A stretch of DNA of 64,000 nt, taken from positions 1-64,000 of the forward strand of contig CAIOZA010000027.1 in the NCBI GenBank assembly GCA_903862655.1, written 5' to 3'. Position numbers and translations under genes: made by a program. This document shows, piece after piece, positions 1 to 8,990 of this stretch (the first letter of the stretch is position 1; each line of letters begins with the position of its first letter). A model generated the notes under the pieces. It had not been told where the DNA came from. It was given only the letters and a program-made list of their open reading frames with translations, and did no database searches. The stretch is from an uncultured Ignavibacteria bacterium (lineage in GTDB: Bacteria; Bacteroidota; Ignavibacteria; Kapaibacteriales; UBA2268).

Positions 1-480
1 ATATTGGCCCTGATTACTTTATATAATAGTACATACGCTTTAACATATACTGAATCTAAATCAAATACATTTATGTTTAATATAGTGTGTTTACCATATG
101 TAGGCCCAACACTTCACTCAGTTAATTTAGGTGATTTCTTTACCGGAGGCACATATACTTCATTTGTCGAAAATGAACAAGAATTTGAAATTCGCGGACA
201 GGCTGGTATGGTCTTTGATGTTAATACAGTAACAACAACTGACGATCATGGCGTAACAATAAAGTATATATGGTCTATCAATCAAACCGGTACTTATGTA
301 TCTACAGTAGCAGATGTTGACCTTAACAATGAGCATATTACATTACCAGCAGGTACCGGATGCGAAGTTAAGGCATATTTGAAATGTAAAGTAACAGAAC
401 TAACAGTTCCTGCAACTGGCATAGCCCCAGGAATAAAAACTTTCAATATGACATTGAATGCAACATTAGCAAGTTATTAA
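1..480 (+). CDS. Surface fibre subunit-like protein (DUF4402-like), 5' end cut by window
   Basis: The reading frame is open at the left edge. Its first residues (LALITLYNSTYA, then LTYTES) read as the end of a signal peptide, so only about 10-20 residues are missing. The mature part is a beta-rich secreted domain of about 145 residues with no catalytic motif, ending in LNATLASY, an alternating hydrophobic strand much like the end of the next gene's product (FFQASAIEY). It lies directly upstream of a second subunit-like gene, a PapD-like chaperone and an usher, so I infer a subunit of a chaperone-usher-like surface fibre. The DUF4402 assignment rests on overall shape and the Gly-rich run before the last strand, and is moderate. 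An adhesin or other secreted beta-sandwich is the alternative. Confidence 0.55.
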   Translation: MLALITLYNSTYALTYTESKSNTFMFNIVCLPYVGPTLHSVNLGDFFTGGTYTSFVENEQEFEIRGQAGMVFDVNTVTTTDDHGVTIKYIWSINQTGTYVSTVADVDLNNEHITLPAGTGCEVKAYLKCKVTELTVPATGIAPGIKTFNMTLNATLASY

Positions 481-547
481 AAATGAAATAATTTGATTAT
501 ATTGGAACGGTATGAAAATACCGTTCCAAGTTTTATTTTAGGCAGTT

Positions 548-1126
548 ATGAAAAACATAAAAATTAAAATTAAAATTTTGACAGTAATTCTATTTATTAT
601 TATTGCATTAAATAATAATAGCTATGGTCAAACAAGCAAGCCAAAAGAAGACGAATACAGATCTTATAGAGTCAACGAGCACAAAGACTGTAGCATCATG
701 ATTGACGCAGAATCAGATTACATAAACATAGGATCAATATTTGCAGGCACAACAGTAGCTACCCTTCCGTCTGAAGACGGGACAAGCAATGAAATGATTT
801 TTCAGATACACGGAAAGAATAAATCTGAAATCCTTATTTCGGCATATTTTTCTTCTCAAGCTATTCTAGAGAATGGATATTTAAAAATAAATAGCTGGAC
901 ATGGGAAATACACGATAGAGCAACGGGTGATTCGTATGGCAAAAAGGCAAATTCAGTAGATTTGACAAGCCAAAAAATTGTACTAATAGAAAGAGGAGAT
1001 AAGGAAGAATGCAAATCATACGCAACAATAAAGCTGACATTAAACTCGGTCACAGCAACACCTAATGCGACACCCGGGCAAAATACTCTAAATGTTTTTT
1101 TTCAAGCATCGGCAATTGAATATTAA
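548..1126 (+). CDS. Second fibre subunit-like secreted protein
   Basis: The 192-residue product starts with a classic signal peptide (Lys/Ile-rich n-region, hydrophobic core, cleavage near SYG-Q). The mature domain has two cysteines (KDCSI near residue 48 and KEECK near 154) that could form the disulfide typical of pilin-like beta-sandwiches. The C-terminal strand NVFFQASAIEY matches in style the end of the preceding protein, so the two are probably paralogous subunits. It sits 67 bp after the first gene and 21 bp before the chaperone gene, consistent with one operon. In chaperone-usher systems the subunits are held by the chaperone in the periplasm and threaded through the usher. The function is inferred from context; the family match is not firm. 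Confidence 0.55.
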   Translation: MKNIKIKIKILTVILFIIIALNNNSYGQTSKPKEDEYRSYRVNEHKDCSIMIDAESDYINIGSIFAGTTVATLPSEDGTSNEMIFQIHGKNKSEILISAYFSSQAILENGYLKINSWTWEIHDRATGDSYGKKANSVDLTSQKIVLIERGDKEECKSYATIKLTLNSVTATPNATPGQNTLNVFFQASAIEY

Positions 1127-1147
1127 TTATAATTATAAGGCATATAG

Positions 1148-1972
1148 ATGAATCGTAACCAAATATTAATATTTGTAATATTTTTTTGTGTTTCTAATGC
1201 ATATTCACAAATAAGTATACACCCACCACAGCTTTTTATTGATCCTGCAACAAGATCCGGTGAAATTAGAATTACCAATACATCCAATGCAATACGTGAA
1301 ATAGTAATGGATTCAAAATTCGGATATGTAGGTTATGATTCTTTAGGGAACAGGCAGGATGTGTACAATGATTCAATATTACTGACAAAATATTCATTAT
1401 CAAAATATCTAAAAATATTCCCACCAAAATTAATTATCCCACCAAATGAATCACAAATAGTTAGAGTTTTTCTTAGAAATCTACCGACCTTAGAAGACGG
1501 TACTTATTATACCAGGTTCTCAGCACTTTCTAATCCGCTAGCAGAGCAAATTGATTCATTTGCAAACGGGAAAATAAGAGGAGCTGTGATAATTAAAACA
1601 TCTATGATTTCCGCAATATTCTACCAAAAAGGAATATTAAAGACGGATTTGAATTTTACTTTTGATAAAATATATACAGATTCTTTATATACAAATTTAC
1701 TATTTAATACTCAAGTAAATGGAAATTCACCATTTTGGGGAAAATTACATTATATACTGACAAGCGACAAAGAAGGAAAAATTGCAGAAGCTGACGAGCC
1801 ATTATCTTTTTATATTCCATCAAAAAAGAAAATCTCATTCTATAAAACATCATTGACGCCCGGTAAATATAAAATTGAATTTGAGTATAATACAAATAGG
1901 GAGGATGTTCCTGAAGATAATATAATTCCATTCAAAACTAAAAATCAAGAATTCGAATTTATCATTAATTAG
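1148..1972 (+). CDS. PapD-like periplasmic pilus chaperone
   Basis: The 274-residue product has a signal peptide (cleavage near AYSQ-I) followed by two immunoglobulin-like domains. The N-terminal domain shows the family pattern: ISIHPPQLFIDP, then strand ITNTSN, then FPPKLIIPPNESQIVRVF, which corresponds to the 'P..-.l.PG..Q.vRv' strand of PapD proteins, followed by GTYYTRFSAL. Such chaperones bind fibre subunits by donor-strand complementation in the periplasm and deliver them to the usher. It lies between the subunit genes and the usher gene with only 5 bp to the latter, so co-translation is likely. The second domain (residues 150-274) is less conserved. Confidence 0.75.
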   Translation: MNRNQILIFVIFFCVSNAYSQISIHPPQLFIDPATRSGEIRITNTSNAIREIVMDSKFGYVGYDSLGNRQDVYNDSILLTKYSLSKYLKIFPPKLIIPPNESQIVRVFLRNLPTLEDGTYYTRFSALSNPLAEQIDSFANGKIRGAVIIKTSMISAIFYQKGILKTDLNFTFDKIYTDSLYTNLLFNTQVNGNSPFWGKLHYILTSDKEGKIAEADEPLSFYIPSKKKISFYKTSLTPGKYKIEFEYNTNREDVPEDNIIPFKTKNQEFEFIIN

Positions 1973-1977
1973 AGTTT

Positions 1978-4900
1978 ATGTTTAAATTAGTTAGATTTTA
2001 TCTGTTTTTCTTGATATATGGTATTCTTACTTCATTTAATACACTATACTCCCAAGAGCAAAAGACATTTACATTGCCCGATGGAATTAATGAGGGAGCT
2101 TTTCGTTTTGCATATAAAAATATATTCAGACGTGATTTGATATGTAAACTTTATCTGGATAAAGTTTACATTCCTTATTATGATTTAATGGCTTACCTAC
2201 AAATCAACCAAGATATAGATTATCCAGTGCATAAAATCAGTGGTTATTATTTAAAAATTGAAAATGAATATACCATAGATTTCTTCAATAAAACCTACAG
2301 CTTAAAAGGGATAAATTTTCAAATTGATAATAATGAAATTTTATTAGATGAATTAGAAGTTTATGTACTTCCTTCTTTCTTTAAAAAATTATTCAATTGG
2401 GATATGAACTTATCTTTTAAAGAATTGACAATAAAATTGAAAAACGATGATGATCTTCCTATTTACCAGACTTACGTAAGGGAGAAACAGTATAATTTTC
2501 TTGGTAAAAACAAGAATTATAATGAGGATGATTATTTTCCTTTAAAATTCGATAGGACAAGGAGTTTACTTAGCTTTGGTAGCATTGACTATAGGCTTAG
2601 AGGAAGTATTGATAATGATAATAATCGTTCTTTTAACTATGCTACTAATGTTGGATTTGAAATACTTGGCGGAGACATAACTGTAAATACAAACGGAAAT
2701 TATGACATTACCAAAAGAAGCAATAGACTATTAAATTTGGCTAGGTGGAGGCTAAATCTTGGTGATAATAATTATTTGCGGAATATAAGCATTGGTGATT
2801 TGACCACAAATAGTTTTAGGATGTCAAGCCTTCCTAGTGAAAGTTTTACAGGCATACAGATAACAAATGAAAAAGAATTCATAGCTGATTTTTTTTCAAA
2901 TTATATTATAGAAGATAAAATAGAGCCAGGTTGGCAGGTAGAATTATACAAAGATGGATTTTTATTTGCCCAAGCAGTAACAGACCCTCTGGGGCATTAT
3001 AAATTTGTGCTTCCTGTCAATTATGGTAAATCTAGTTATGAATTAAGATTCTATGGAAAAAAGGGAGAATATCAGGGAAAATTCGTTCCTATTCAAATTC
3101 CACCTGAATTAATGAAACCGGGTGAGATGAAATATTTCTTGAATGCTGGCAAATCAAAGCTAATTATGAATAAATTCATGGGCGAGGGTAGAGTTTCATT
3201 AGGTATTTTTAATTGGTTAAGCAATTCTTCAAGCATACAGAAAGTCGAAAATATTAATTCATTAAAATTTGTAAACAGTATGAACATTGGATTACTTGAT
3301 AATCTATATTTAACTCATGATTTCTATCTTCAAGAAAAAAATTCTTTAAAATTGAGATACTGGCCCGTAAATAACGGAAATTATGAAATTAGTGCTACTA
3401 AATTTGATAAACTGACAATGTACAATTATAATAGTGCAGATTACAATTTGTATTTTAATTTCAATTCTCAGAGATTATTCAATACTTCATTTAATCCGTC
3501 AATTATGGGCAATCGCTATTGGTTTAAAGACAAGATAATTGATATTGTTATGATTAAGGGTTCATATATTGTAATTCCTTTCTTGTTTGACTTATCTTAT
3601 AATTTAAATTTGACTAATAATTTTATCAATCCAATTGAGCCAAATGGTTTTATTTCTACTCAATTTTCTTATTTTTTAATGAACAGATCAAAAATTTTCT
3701 CTAATGCAAAATTTACTTTATCAGCTTTATATAGTCAAATGTACAAAAAATTTACACAAATGGAATTTGATTACGATCAAGGTTTATTTCAAAATACATT
3801 ATTAGTGCTCAAATTTATTAAGGATTTCAATAATAATAATTATTCGATTTCAGCAAATTTGAGAATAGATTTCAATACTTTTAGAAGTACAACAGAATAC
3901 CATACTTATAGCGGTAAATATCATAATTTATCCGAGGAGATTGAAGGACTGATTGGTATTGATTCTAAGCAATTAAATTATACATTTGGTAATCCTATTA
4001 ATAGGTCTTCCATTGGAAGTAGTTCTGCAAGCGTGAAGTTATATAACGATGCGAATATGAACAATAAATTTGATAATGATGAAGTCCTGTTAACAAAAGT
4101 TAAAATTGATATTAAGAGTCATCGTGCATCGCGTAAGCAAATGGGAAAAGAAACGCAATTCTTTAACCTCTTAGCTTATGAGCAATATAACGTTGTTATT
4201 GATCAGTCATCTATTAAAAATCCATTACTCATTCCTCAATTCACTGAGTTTTCGTTTATCGCTGAGCCAAATTTGTTTAAATCAATAGAAGTGCCATGTT
4301 ACTCTGGCGGGGCAGTTGAAGGCAATGTATTTCTTGTTAAGAAAGATATAAAAGTAGGCCAAGCTGGTGTTAGGGTTATAATAACTTCGAAGGATTTAAA
4401 GTTCAGAACACAAGTTCCTGTGTTTTCTGATGGTAGTTTCTATAAGTTAGGGATTCCGCCAGGGGATTACATTGCATATGTTGATTCCTTGCAGCGTGAA
4501 ATTTTAAAAGTAGAACAAACAGAAGATTTCAAAGAGTTTTCAGTTAAGCAGACAGTAAATGGCGATTTCGTGAGTGGTATAGATATTGAACTTATTCCAC
4601 GAGCTCCGTTTACAAGAGTCCTTGCAAAAGATGCACTGGATCCCAAGCAGAAGGACGTTAGCTCGAAGCTAACTCCAGCACTGCCAAAGGGTTACGGAAT
4701 TACGGACAGCGTGGGGGGTGAGTTAGTACGAGTTGCTGATACAAATCAAGCACTTACGGTTGCGGACACGAGCGGAACAGGGGTAAATAAGGACATATTG
4801 GGTGCGGTTATAGTGCCAAGTGCGGACACTACGGCAGCCACACCGGACCTTAAGACGCCGCAGCCATTGGAGCAGGAGATAGCGGTAAGGACGACGGAGG

Positions 4901-5262
4901 AGAGCAAGCCGGCACCGCCGCTGAAGATGACGCAAACGTTTGCGTACTCGGGACCGCGGGTGACTTACCTGACGCCGCCGATGCAGAGGGAGCTGGACAA
5001 GATAGCGGCGTACATGCAGGCGAACTCTGGGGCGAAGCTTTACGTGGAGGGGCATACGGACGTGTTCGGGACATTGGACGAGCACACGAAGGTGTCGGAG
5101 CAGCGAGCGAACGAGGTGCTGAGCTACATGGTGCGTAAGGGGATAGGCAAGAGCCGTTTGTTTGCGTCGGGCAAGGGGTCGCTGCAGCCGCTGGCGGACA
5201 ACGCCACGGAAGCGGGGCGGAAGAAGAACAGGCGGGTAGAATTGCGAGTAATTACGAATTAA
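1978..5262 (+). CDS. Outer-membrane usher fused to an OmpA-type peptidoglycan-binding domain
   Basis: The 1094-residue product has a signal peptide (about residues 1-25), an N-terminal domain of about 120 residues, and a long beta-strand-rich region (about 150-680) typical of an usher barrel. Next come Ig/SdrB-like segments (VKLYNDANMNNKFDNDE near 690; GVRVIITSKD near 795), a Thr/Pro/Ala-rich linker, and an OmpA C-terminal domain (about 994-1093). The last shows EGHTD, a central RANEV helix and GRKKNRRVELR, including the Asp and Arg that bind diaminopimelate. I infer that it exports the fibre subunits and anchors the assembly to the cell wall. Ushers of Proteobacteria lack an OmpA domain. G+C climbs from about 25% in the barrel to 60-70% over the linker and OmpA part. 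The last codons (V-I-T-N-stop) are formed by the repeat that follows. Confidence 0.72.
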   Translation: MFKLVRFYLFFLIYGILTSFNTLYSQEQKTFTLPDGINEGAFRFAYKNIFRRDLICKLYLDKVYIPYYDLMAYLQINQDIDYPVHKISGYYLKIENEYTIDFFNKTYSLKGINFQIDNNEILLDELEVYVLPSFFKKLFNWDMNLSFKELTIKLKNDDDLPIYQTYVREKQYNFLGKNKNYNEDDYFPLKFDRTRSLLSFGSIDYRLRGSIDNDNNRSFNYATNVGFEILGGDITVNTNGNYDITKRSNRLLNLARWRLNLGDNNYLRNISIGDLTTNSFRMSSLPSESFTGIQITNEKEFIADFFSNYIIEDKIEPGWQVELYKDGFLFAQAVTDPLGHYKFVLPVNYGKSSYELRFYGKKGEYQGKFVPIQIPPELMKPGEMKYFLNAGKSKLIMNKFMGEGRVSLGIFNWLSNSSSIQKVENINSLKFVNSMNIGLLDNLYLTHDFYLQEKNSLKLRYWPVNNGNYEISATKFDKLTMYNYNSADYNLYFNFNSQRLFNTSFNPSIMGNRYWFKDKIIDIVMIKGSYIVIPFLFDLSYNLNLTNNFINPIEPNGFISTQFSYFLMNRSKIFSNAKFTLSALYSQMYKKFTQMEFDYDQGLFQNTLLVLKFIKDFNNNNYSISANLRIDFNTFRSTTEYHTYSGKYHNLSEEIEGLIGIDSKQLNYTFGNPINRSSIGSSSASVKLYNDANMNNKFDNDEVLLTKVKIDIKSHRASRKQMGKETQFFNLLAYEQYNVVIDQSSIKNPLLIPQFTEFSFIAEPNLFKSIEVPCYSGGAVEGNVFLVKKDIKVGQAGVRVIITSKDLKFRTQVPVFSDGSFYKLGIPPGDYIAYVDSLQREILKVEQTEDFKEFSVKQTVNGDFVSGIDIELIPRAPFTRVLAKDALDPKQKDVSSKLTPALPKGYGITDSVGGELVRVADTNQALTVADTSGTGVNKDILGAVIVPSADTTAATPDLKTPQPLEQEIAVRTTEESKPAPPLKMTQTFAYSGPRVTYLTPPMQRELDKIAAYMQANSGAKLYVEGHTDVFGTLDEHTKVSEQRANEVLSYMVRKGIGKSRLFASGKGSLQPLADNATEAGRKKNRRVELRVITN

Positions 5263-5611
5263 TACAATTAATTACGAATTACGAAAAATACAATTAATTA
5301 CGAATTACGAAAATTAATTACGAATTACGAAAATTAATTACGAATTACGATAAATAATTACGAATTACGAAATACGAATTACGCAGTAGAAATACAATTA
5401 ATACATTTAATTACGAAATACGAATTACGCAGTAGAAATACAATTAATACATTTAATTACGAAATACGAATTACGCAGTAGAAATACAATTAATACAATT
5501 AATTGGGGATTACGAAAAAAATGCGTTAATGTGATTGTATTTTTCTGATCCAAAAATTGATCAAGTTAAATTAGCTCCGTAATTATTAATTCGTAATTGA
5601 TTCAGTAATTA
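5250..5611. repeat. Repeat module 1: ATTACGAATTACG array, core and inverted end
   Basis: This 360-bp intergenic module lies between convergent genes. From 5250 to about 5365 it is built of a unit of about 20 bp containing AATTACGAATTACGA. From 5369 to about 5505 a 46-bp unit (starting GAAATACGAATTACGCAG) occurs three times, at 5369, 5415 and 5461. A core at about 5513-5578 (including GTGATTGTATTTTTCTG) follows, and the module closes with GTAATTATTAATTCGTAATT at 5579-5598, the inverse of the array motif. The first bases supply the stop codon of the usher gene. The same core and end recur in module 2. No reading frame is evident inside. Confidence 0.9.
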
Positions 5612-5965
5612 ATTTTTAAGTTTTGTTGTGATTTGAATCTTTCCGATGATCCTGAGAATTTCTTGAATCGAAGCAGAAAGATTTTGTGCAGTTGTTTCGT
5701 CGATATAGCCGGTGTCTTTCATGAGTCTAATCCAATAGTCGGTTTCGCGAGCCTCTTTGTAAGCAATACTTAACTTAGAAATGAAATCGGGTCTGGATTG
5801 AGCACCGATGGATTCTTCGATATTCGCACCGATGGATGTAGCCGACTTAAGGAACTGCTTTGGTAAAACCCATTCTTTATTTTGAGCTACAATTGATTTA
5901 TAAGTCTTAACGGCAATTACAGCAAACTCATAACTTTTCCTTACAATTAAATTATCTTCTTTCAT
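5609..5965 (-). CDS. Four-helix-bundle protein (23S rRNA intervening-sequence / Avd-like family)
   Basis: The product is about 118 residues and almost wholly alpha-helical. It matches the family known as four-helix-bundle or S23 intervening-sequence protein: VRKSYEFAVIAVKTYK, then LPKQFLKSATSIGANIEE, SRPDFISKLSIAYKEARETDYW and a final helix with LRIIGKIQ. The SIGANIEE and KEARETDYWI segments are the most typical. I prefer the ATG at 5963-5965 to a GTG three codons upstream, because MKEDN is the common kind of start. Proteins of this family form homopentameric barrels; one branch (Avd) assists reverse transcriptases of diversity-generating retroelements, but most have no known role. There is no reverse transcriptase here. 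The gene is bracketed by two copies of one repeat module, suggesting it moves or spreads with the repeats. Confidence 0.85.
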   Translation of the reverse strand: MKEDNLIVRKSYEFAVIAVKTYKSIVAQNKEWVLPKQFLKSATSIGANIEESIGAQSRPDFISKLSIAYKEARETDYWIRLMKDTGYIDETTAQNLSASIQEILRIIGKIQITTKLKN

Positions 5966-5985
5966 GATTGGCACTACAAATAGTT

Positions 5986-6284
5986 AAATAATTACGAATT
6001 ACGAAAAATACAATTAATTACGAATTACGAAAATTAATTACGAATTACGAAAATTAATTACGAATTACGATATATAATTACGAATTACGATATATAATTA
6101 CGAATTACGATATATAATTACGAATTACGAATTACGAATTAGAAATACAATTAATTACGAATTACGAGAAACAATACAGAAAAAAATAAATACGTCAATA
6201 ATGTAATTGTATTTTTTCTGTTGAATAAATTAATCAAGTAAATTTATCTACGTAATTATTAATTCGTAATTCGTAATTAATTAG
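5986..6284. repeat. Repeat module 2: ATTACGAATTACG array, core and inverted end
   Basis: This is the second copy of the module, in the same orientation as module 1. The array (5986-6168) is built of units of about 20 bp, including three successive copies of a TATATAATTACGAATTACGA type unit around 6070-6130. The core at about 6178-6252 (GTAATTGTATTTTTTCTG and ATCAAGTAAATTTATCTAC) aligns with the core of module 1 with small indels. The end (6253-6284) repeats GTAATTATTAATTCGTAATT and runs into the stop codon of lptD. Each module therefore lies immediately downstream of a minus-strand gene, with its array on the far side. Confidence 0.9.
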
Positions 6285-8914
6285 AAGAAGTCGCTGTTGC
6301 GTTCTTCGTACTTGAGGTCGCGGAGCTGAGGAGCTTTGATGCCGAAGTGGAGGAAGAAGCCCTGGTTGTAGCCGATGGGGTACCAGGTGAAGTTGAGCTC
6401 CCAGCAGTGGAGGTCTTTTCGGACGGTGATTACTGGGGAGACGATTTGTTTGGTGATGAGATCGATTTGGAGCGATCCGGAGATGAACCAGGTGGGGGTG
6501 AGGTTGAGCGTGAGGTTAGTGCCAAGGGTGAGAGTCTGGCTTTTCTGGCGGATGTTGGGCATAGAGTAGTTGTACATAAGGTTCAAGCCGACGGACCATG
6601 GGAGCTTGAGGGGCGAGAAGCCCGGGGACTTATCGCCGAAAAAGTCGAAGAATTCTTCGGTATAGTTAATTTTGGAGGAGAAGCGTTCGCCGAGGCCGAT
6701 GCTGTCCTTTTTCTTAGCATCGGACGGAGCAGTACCGCCACCGAAACCGGATTCGGAGGAGAAGCCGGTGGAAAGGTTGAGATTGAAGTTTGTGATGCGA
6801 GCTAAGCCTTTTCCGGCCGCCAGGAGGTACCTGTCGGTGAGGACGATGGAATCCCTGCCCTGATAGCCAGTATTGACAATCTCTTCGTAGAAGTTGAAAG
6901 AGGAGCCTCCATTGAGGTTAATACCGGCAACGCTAGCTGTGTGGAAGGAGAGGGAAGCGTCGCTGAGCTTTCGGAATTTTTTAACGAGATCATAATTACC
7001 AGAAAAAGTAAATCCAAGAATATCGATGGGCTTTTCTTCGACGGTGTCAGCCTGATTGAGTTTGATGCTAATGCTGTTGACGAAGGAATAATTGATTGAA
7101 CCGGAGAGATAGGATGAAGCAAGGCCTCCGCCATCTTTTTCGAAGCGGGAATATTTGACATTTTGTTTGGACAGGGAATCGTAATATTCACCATAGAAAC
7201 CATCTTTGGGCGAAGACTGATCGGGCCTGAAAGCGAATGAGAAATTCGGCTGAAAAGTATGCCTGATAGCTTTGATGCCGAGAAGATTGGGCTTCATCAT
7301 GCCGAAAAGGCGAGTGGACATAGAAATACCGGCAGAGTATGTATATTCGGAGAAGAAACCATACTCAACATCGGATTTGATGGTGCTGTCGGCCATGTCG
7401 CGATAGTTAGTCGACCTGCGAACGTAGTTATTCAAGCCCAAACTAATGTAAGGAGTAAAGGTGAAATACGAAAGCTTAGGCAGAATAAACGATATGCGGG
7501 GGTTATGGGAAATCTTCCCGGACCAGATATTGGAGAAGGAAGTATCCTTGCGCACAGAATCGGGAGAGAGAACGATATTATTAACAGAAATAATTTTGGA
7601 GTCGTTATAGTTGGCATTAGCACTGTAGGAGATAGATAATTCCCTAAGCCAGCTATCGGACGAAACCGAAGATTTCAAGGGATACCACTGAGGCAGGTTG
7701 AACGACAGCGAAGGAGATTGGGAGTAGGTATTAGTGATAATATTCTGGGATCTGCCATAAGCAAGAGAAAGACTCGAGCCATTGTCGAAGGACTTAGAGT
7801 AAGAAGCATTGGAAGAGATTTCCTGAACAACTCTCTGAGTTTGATCCCACTGAGTATTCCTATTCCTGTCATTACTAGAGAAATTGAGATTGACGATAAA
7901 CTGTTCCTGAGGGGAAATAGACTGATTGTGATTGAGAGCAAAAAGCCAGTTTTTAGAATAGCCTTCGTTTGGATTAAATCTAGATTTACCGAATTCAAAC
8001 CTGAAATTACCGGACAACATATCCTGATATTTCCATTGAGTAAAATTCTTAACATTGAAACCACCTTTGGAGTAGAAATCGACACTGAATTTAGTATCAT
8101 AATAATCGCTCAAAGCCAGGTAGACGCCCAGATTTTCAAGAGTCACTCCACGATTGCCAGAAAAGAAAAAAGCCGGAATAATCAAACCGGATTTTCTGCC
8201 AGACTGCTGGCTGAAGAACAAACCGAATGGCAGCGCAAAAATGGGAAGATCCTCAACATAGAAGATAATAGGATCGATATAAATTTTATCGCCAACTGCT
8301 ACCTTCATTTCCGGCGATCCAAAATAGAAGTGCGGATGAGGTTTGTCGCAGGTAGTATAGCAACCGTCCTGAACAAACAACTCATTTTCAGATATACGTT
8401 TAATTTTATCGCCCGAATAGTAACCATCTGAGATCTGAGTCTCACCAACTTTAATAACGCCCTTATTTGTTTTGAAGTTGAATTTCATCGATTCACCGTA
8501 GAATACTTCGCCTTTGTCCGTGAATTTAGGATAGCCAACCAATCGATTATTGGAATCCTTTACACCGTTGGCATAAAGCTGTGAGTTGTTGAAATTCAGT
8601 TCGATTACTTCGGCTTCGAGAGTTTGCTGCTTATACGATAGTTTAGAATTACCCCTAAGCCTCATCATTTTCGTTTTTAGATAAAAAACAGCAGTGTCTT
8701 TAGAGGAGTAATTTACTATTGTGTCTAGTCCCGATTTACTCCTAGCTTTGATCTGTAATAGTGAGTCAGTTTTATTTATTTGAGTTATTAAAGTATCGGT
8801 TTTAGTTGAATCTAATATTGTTGGAATTGTAGGTATAATATTTATTGAATCAACCTGAGCAAAAGTACTTTGCGCAGAGGATATCGTAAAAATACAAATA
8901 GCAAACCACAACAA
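6281..8914 (-). CDS. lptD: LPS assembly outer-membrane protein LptD (OstA)
   Basis: The 877-residue product has a signal sequence (LWFAICIFTISSAQS, cleavage near TFAQ), an OstA-like periplasmic jelly-roll (about residues 75-200; MRLRGNSKLSYK and YGESMKFNFKT segments) and a large C-terminal beta-barrel (about 230-877). The junction FFSQQSGRKSGLIIPAF is typical of LptD. It inserts lipopolysaccharide into the outer leaflet with LptE. No ATG is present. The TTG at 8912-8914 is the nominal start, but the in-frame codons just upstream read LKSKFIL, which would give a better charged n-region, so initiation may be further up at a rare codon. G+C is about 55-57% at the 3' end near the repeat and falls to about 38% and lower towards the 5' end. 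Confidence 0.85.
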   Translation of the reverse strand: MLWFAICIFTISSAQSTFAQVDSINIIPTIPTILDSTKTDTLITQINKTDSLLQIKARSKSGLDTIVNYSSKDTAVFYLKTKMMRLRGNSKLSYKQQTLEAEVIELNFNNSQLYANGVKDSNNRLVGYPKFTDKGEVFYGESMKFNFKTNKGVIKVGETQISDGYYSGDKIKRISENELFVQDGCYTTCDKPHPHFYFGSPEMKVAVGDKIYIDPIIFYVEDLPIFALPFGLFFSQQSGRKSGLIIPAFFFSGNRGVTLENLGVYLALSDYYDTKFSVDFYSKGGFNVKNFTQWKYQDMLSGNFRFEFGKSRFNPNEGYSKNWLFALNHNQSISPQEQFIVNLNFSSNDRNRNTQWDQTQRVVQEISSNASYSKSFDNGSSLSLAYGRSQNIITNTYSQSPSLSFNLPQWYPLKSSVSSDSWLRELSISYSANANYNDSKIISVNNIVLSPDSVRKDTSFSNIWSGKISHNPRISFILPKLSYFTFTPYISLGLNNYVRRSTNYRDMADSTIKSDVEYGFFSEYTYSAGISMSTRLFGMMKPNLLGIKAIRHTFQPNFSFAFRPDQSSPKDGFYGEYYDSLSKQNVKYSRFEKDGGGLASSYLSGSINYSFVNSISIKLNQADTVEEKPIDILGFTFSGNYDLVKKFRKLSDASLSFHTASVAGINLNGGSSFNFYEEIVNTGYQGRDSIVLTDRYLLAAGKGLARITNFNLNLSTGFSSESGFGGGTAPSDAKKKDSIGLGERFSSKINYTEEFFDFFGDKSPGFSPLKLPWSVGLNLMYNYSMPNIRQKSQTLTLGTNLTLNLTPTWFISGSLQIDLITKQIVSPVITVRKDLHCWELNFTWYPIGYNQGFFLHFGIKAPQLRDLKYEERNSDFF

Positions 8915-8990
8915 AATGAATTTGCTTTTTAAAATGGATGATATTTTATTTTCTCTTATTATCTCTAATTTTCTTTCAATATTGAAAATT

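Noticed and set aside
5609-5965. A diversity-generating retroelement
   Set aside because: The four-helix-bundle protein is related to Avd, but there is no reverse transcriptase, no template/variable repeat pair and no adenine-biased variation visible in the window.
5250-6284. A CRISPR array
   Set aside because: The repeats are contiguous or nearly so, with 20-bp and 46-bp periods and no unique spacers, and no cas genes are present.
7718-8431. A 237-codon open frame antisense to lptD
   Set aside because: It has no recognisable domain, lies wholly inside a clear lptD, and its composition follows the complementary strand of a barrel gene. Other antisense frames in 6347-7640 and 4723-5085 are rejected for the same reason; high G+C makes stop codons rare there.
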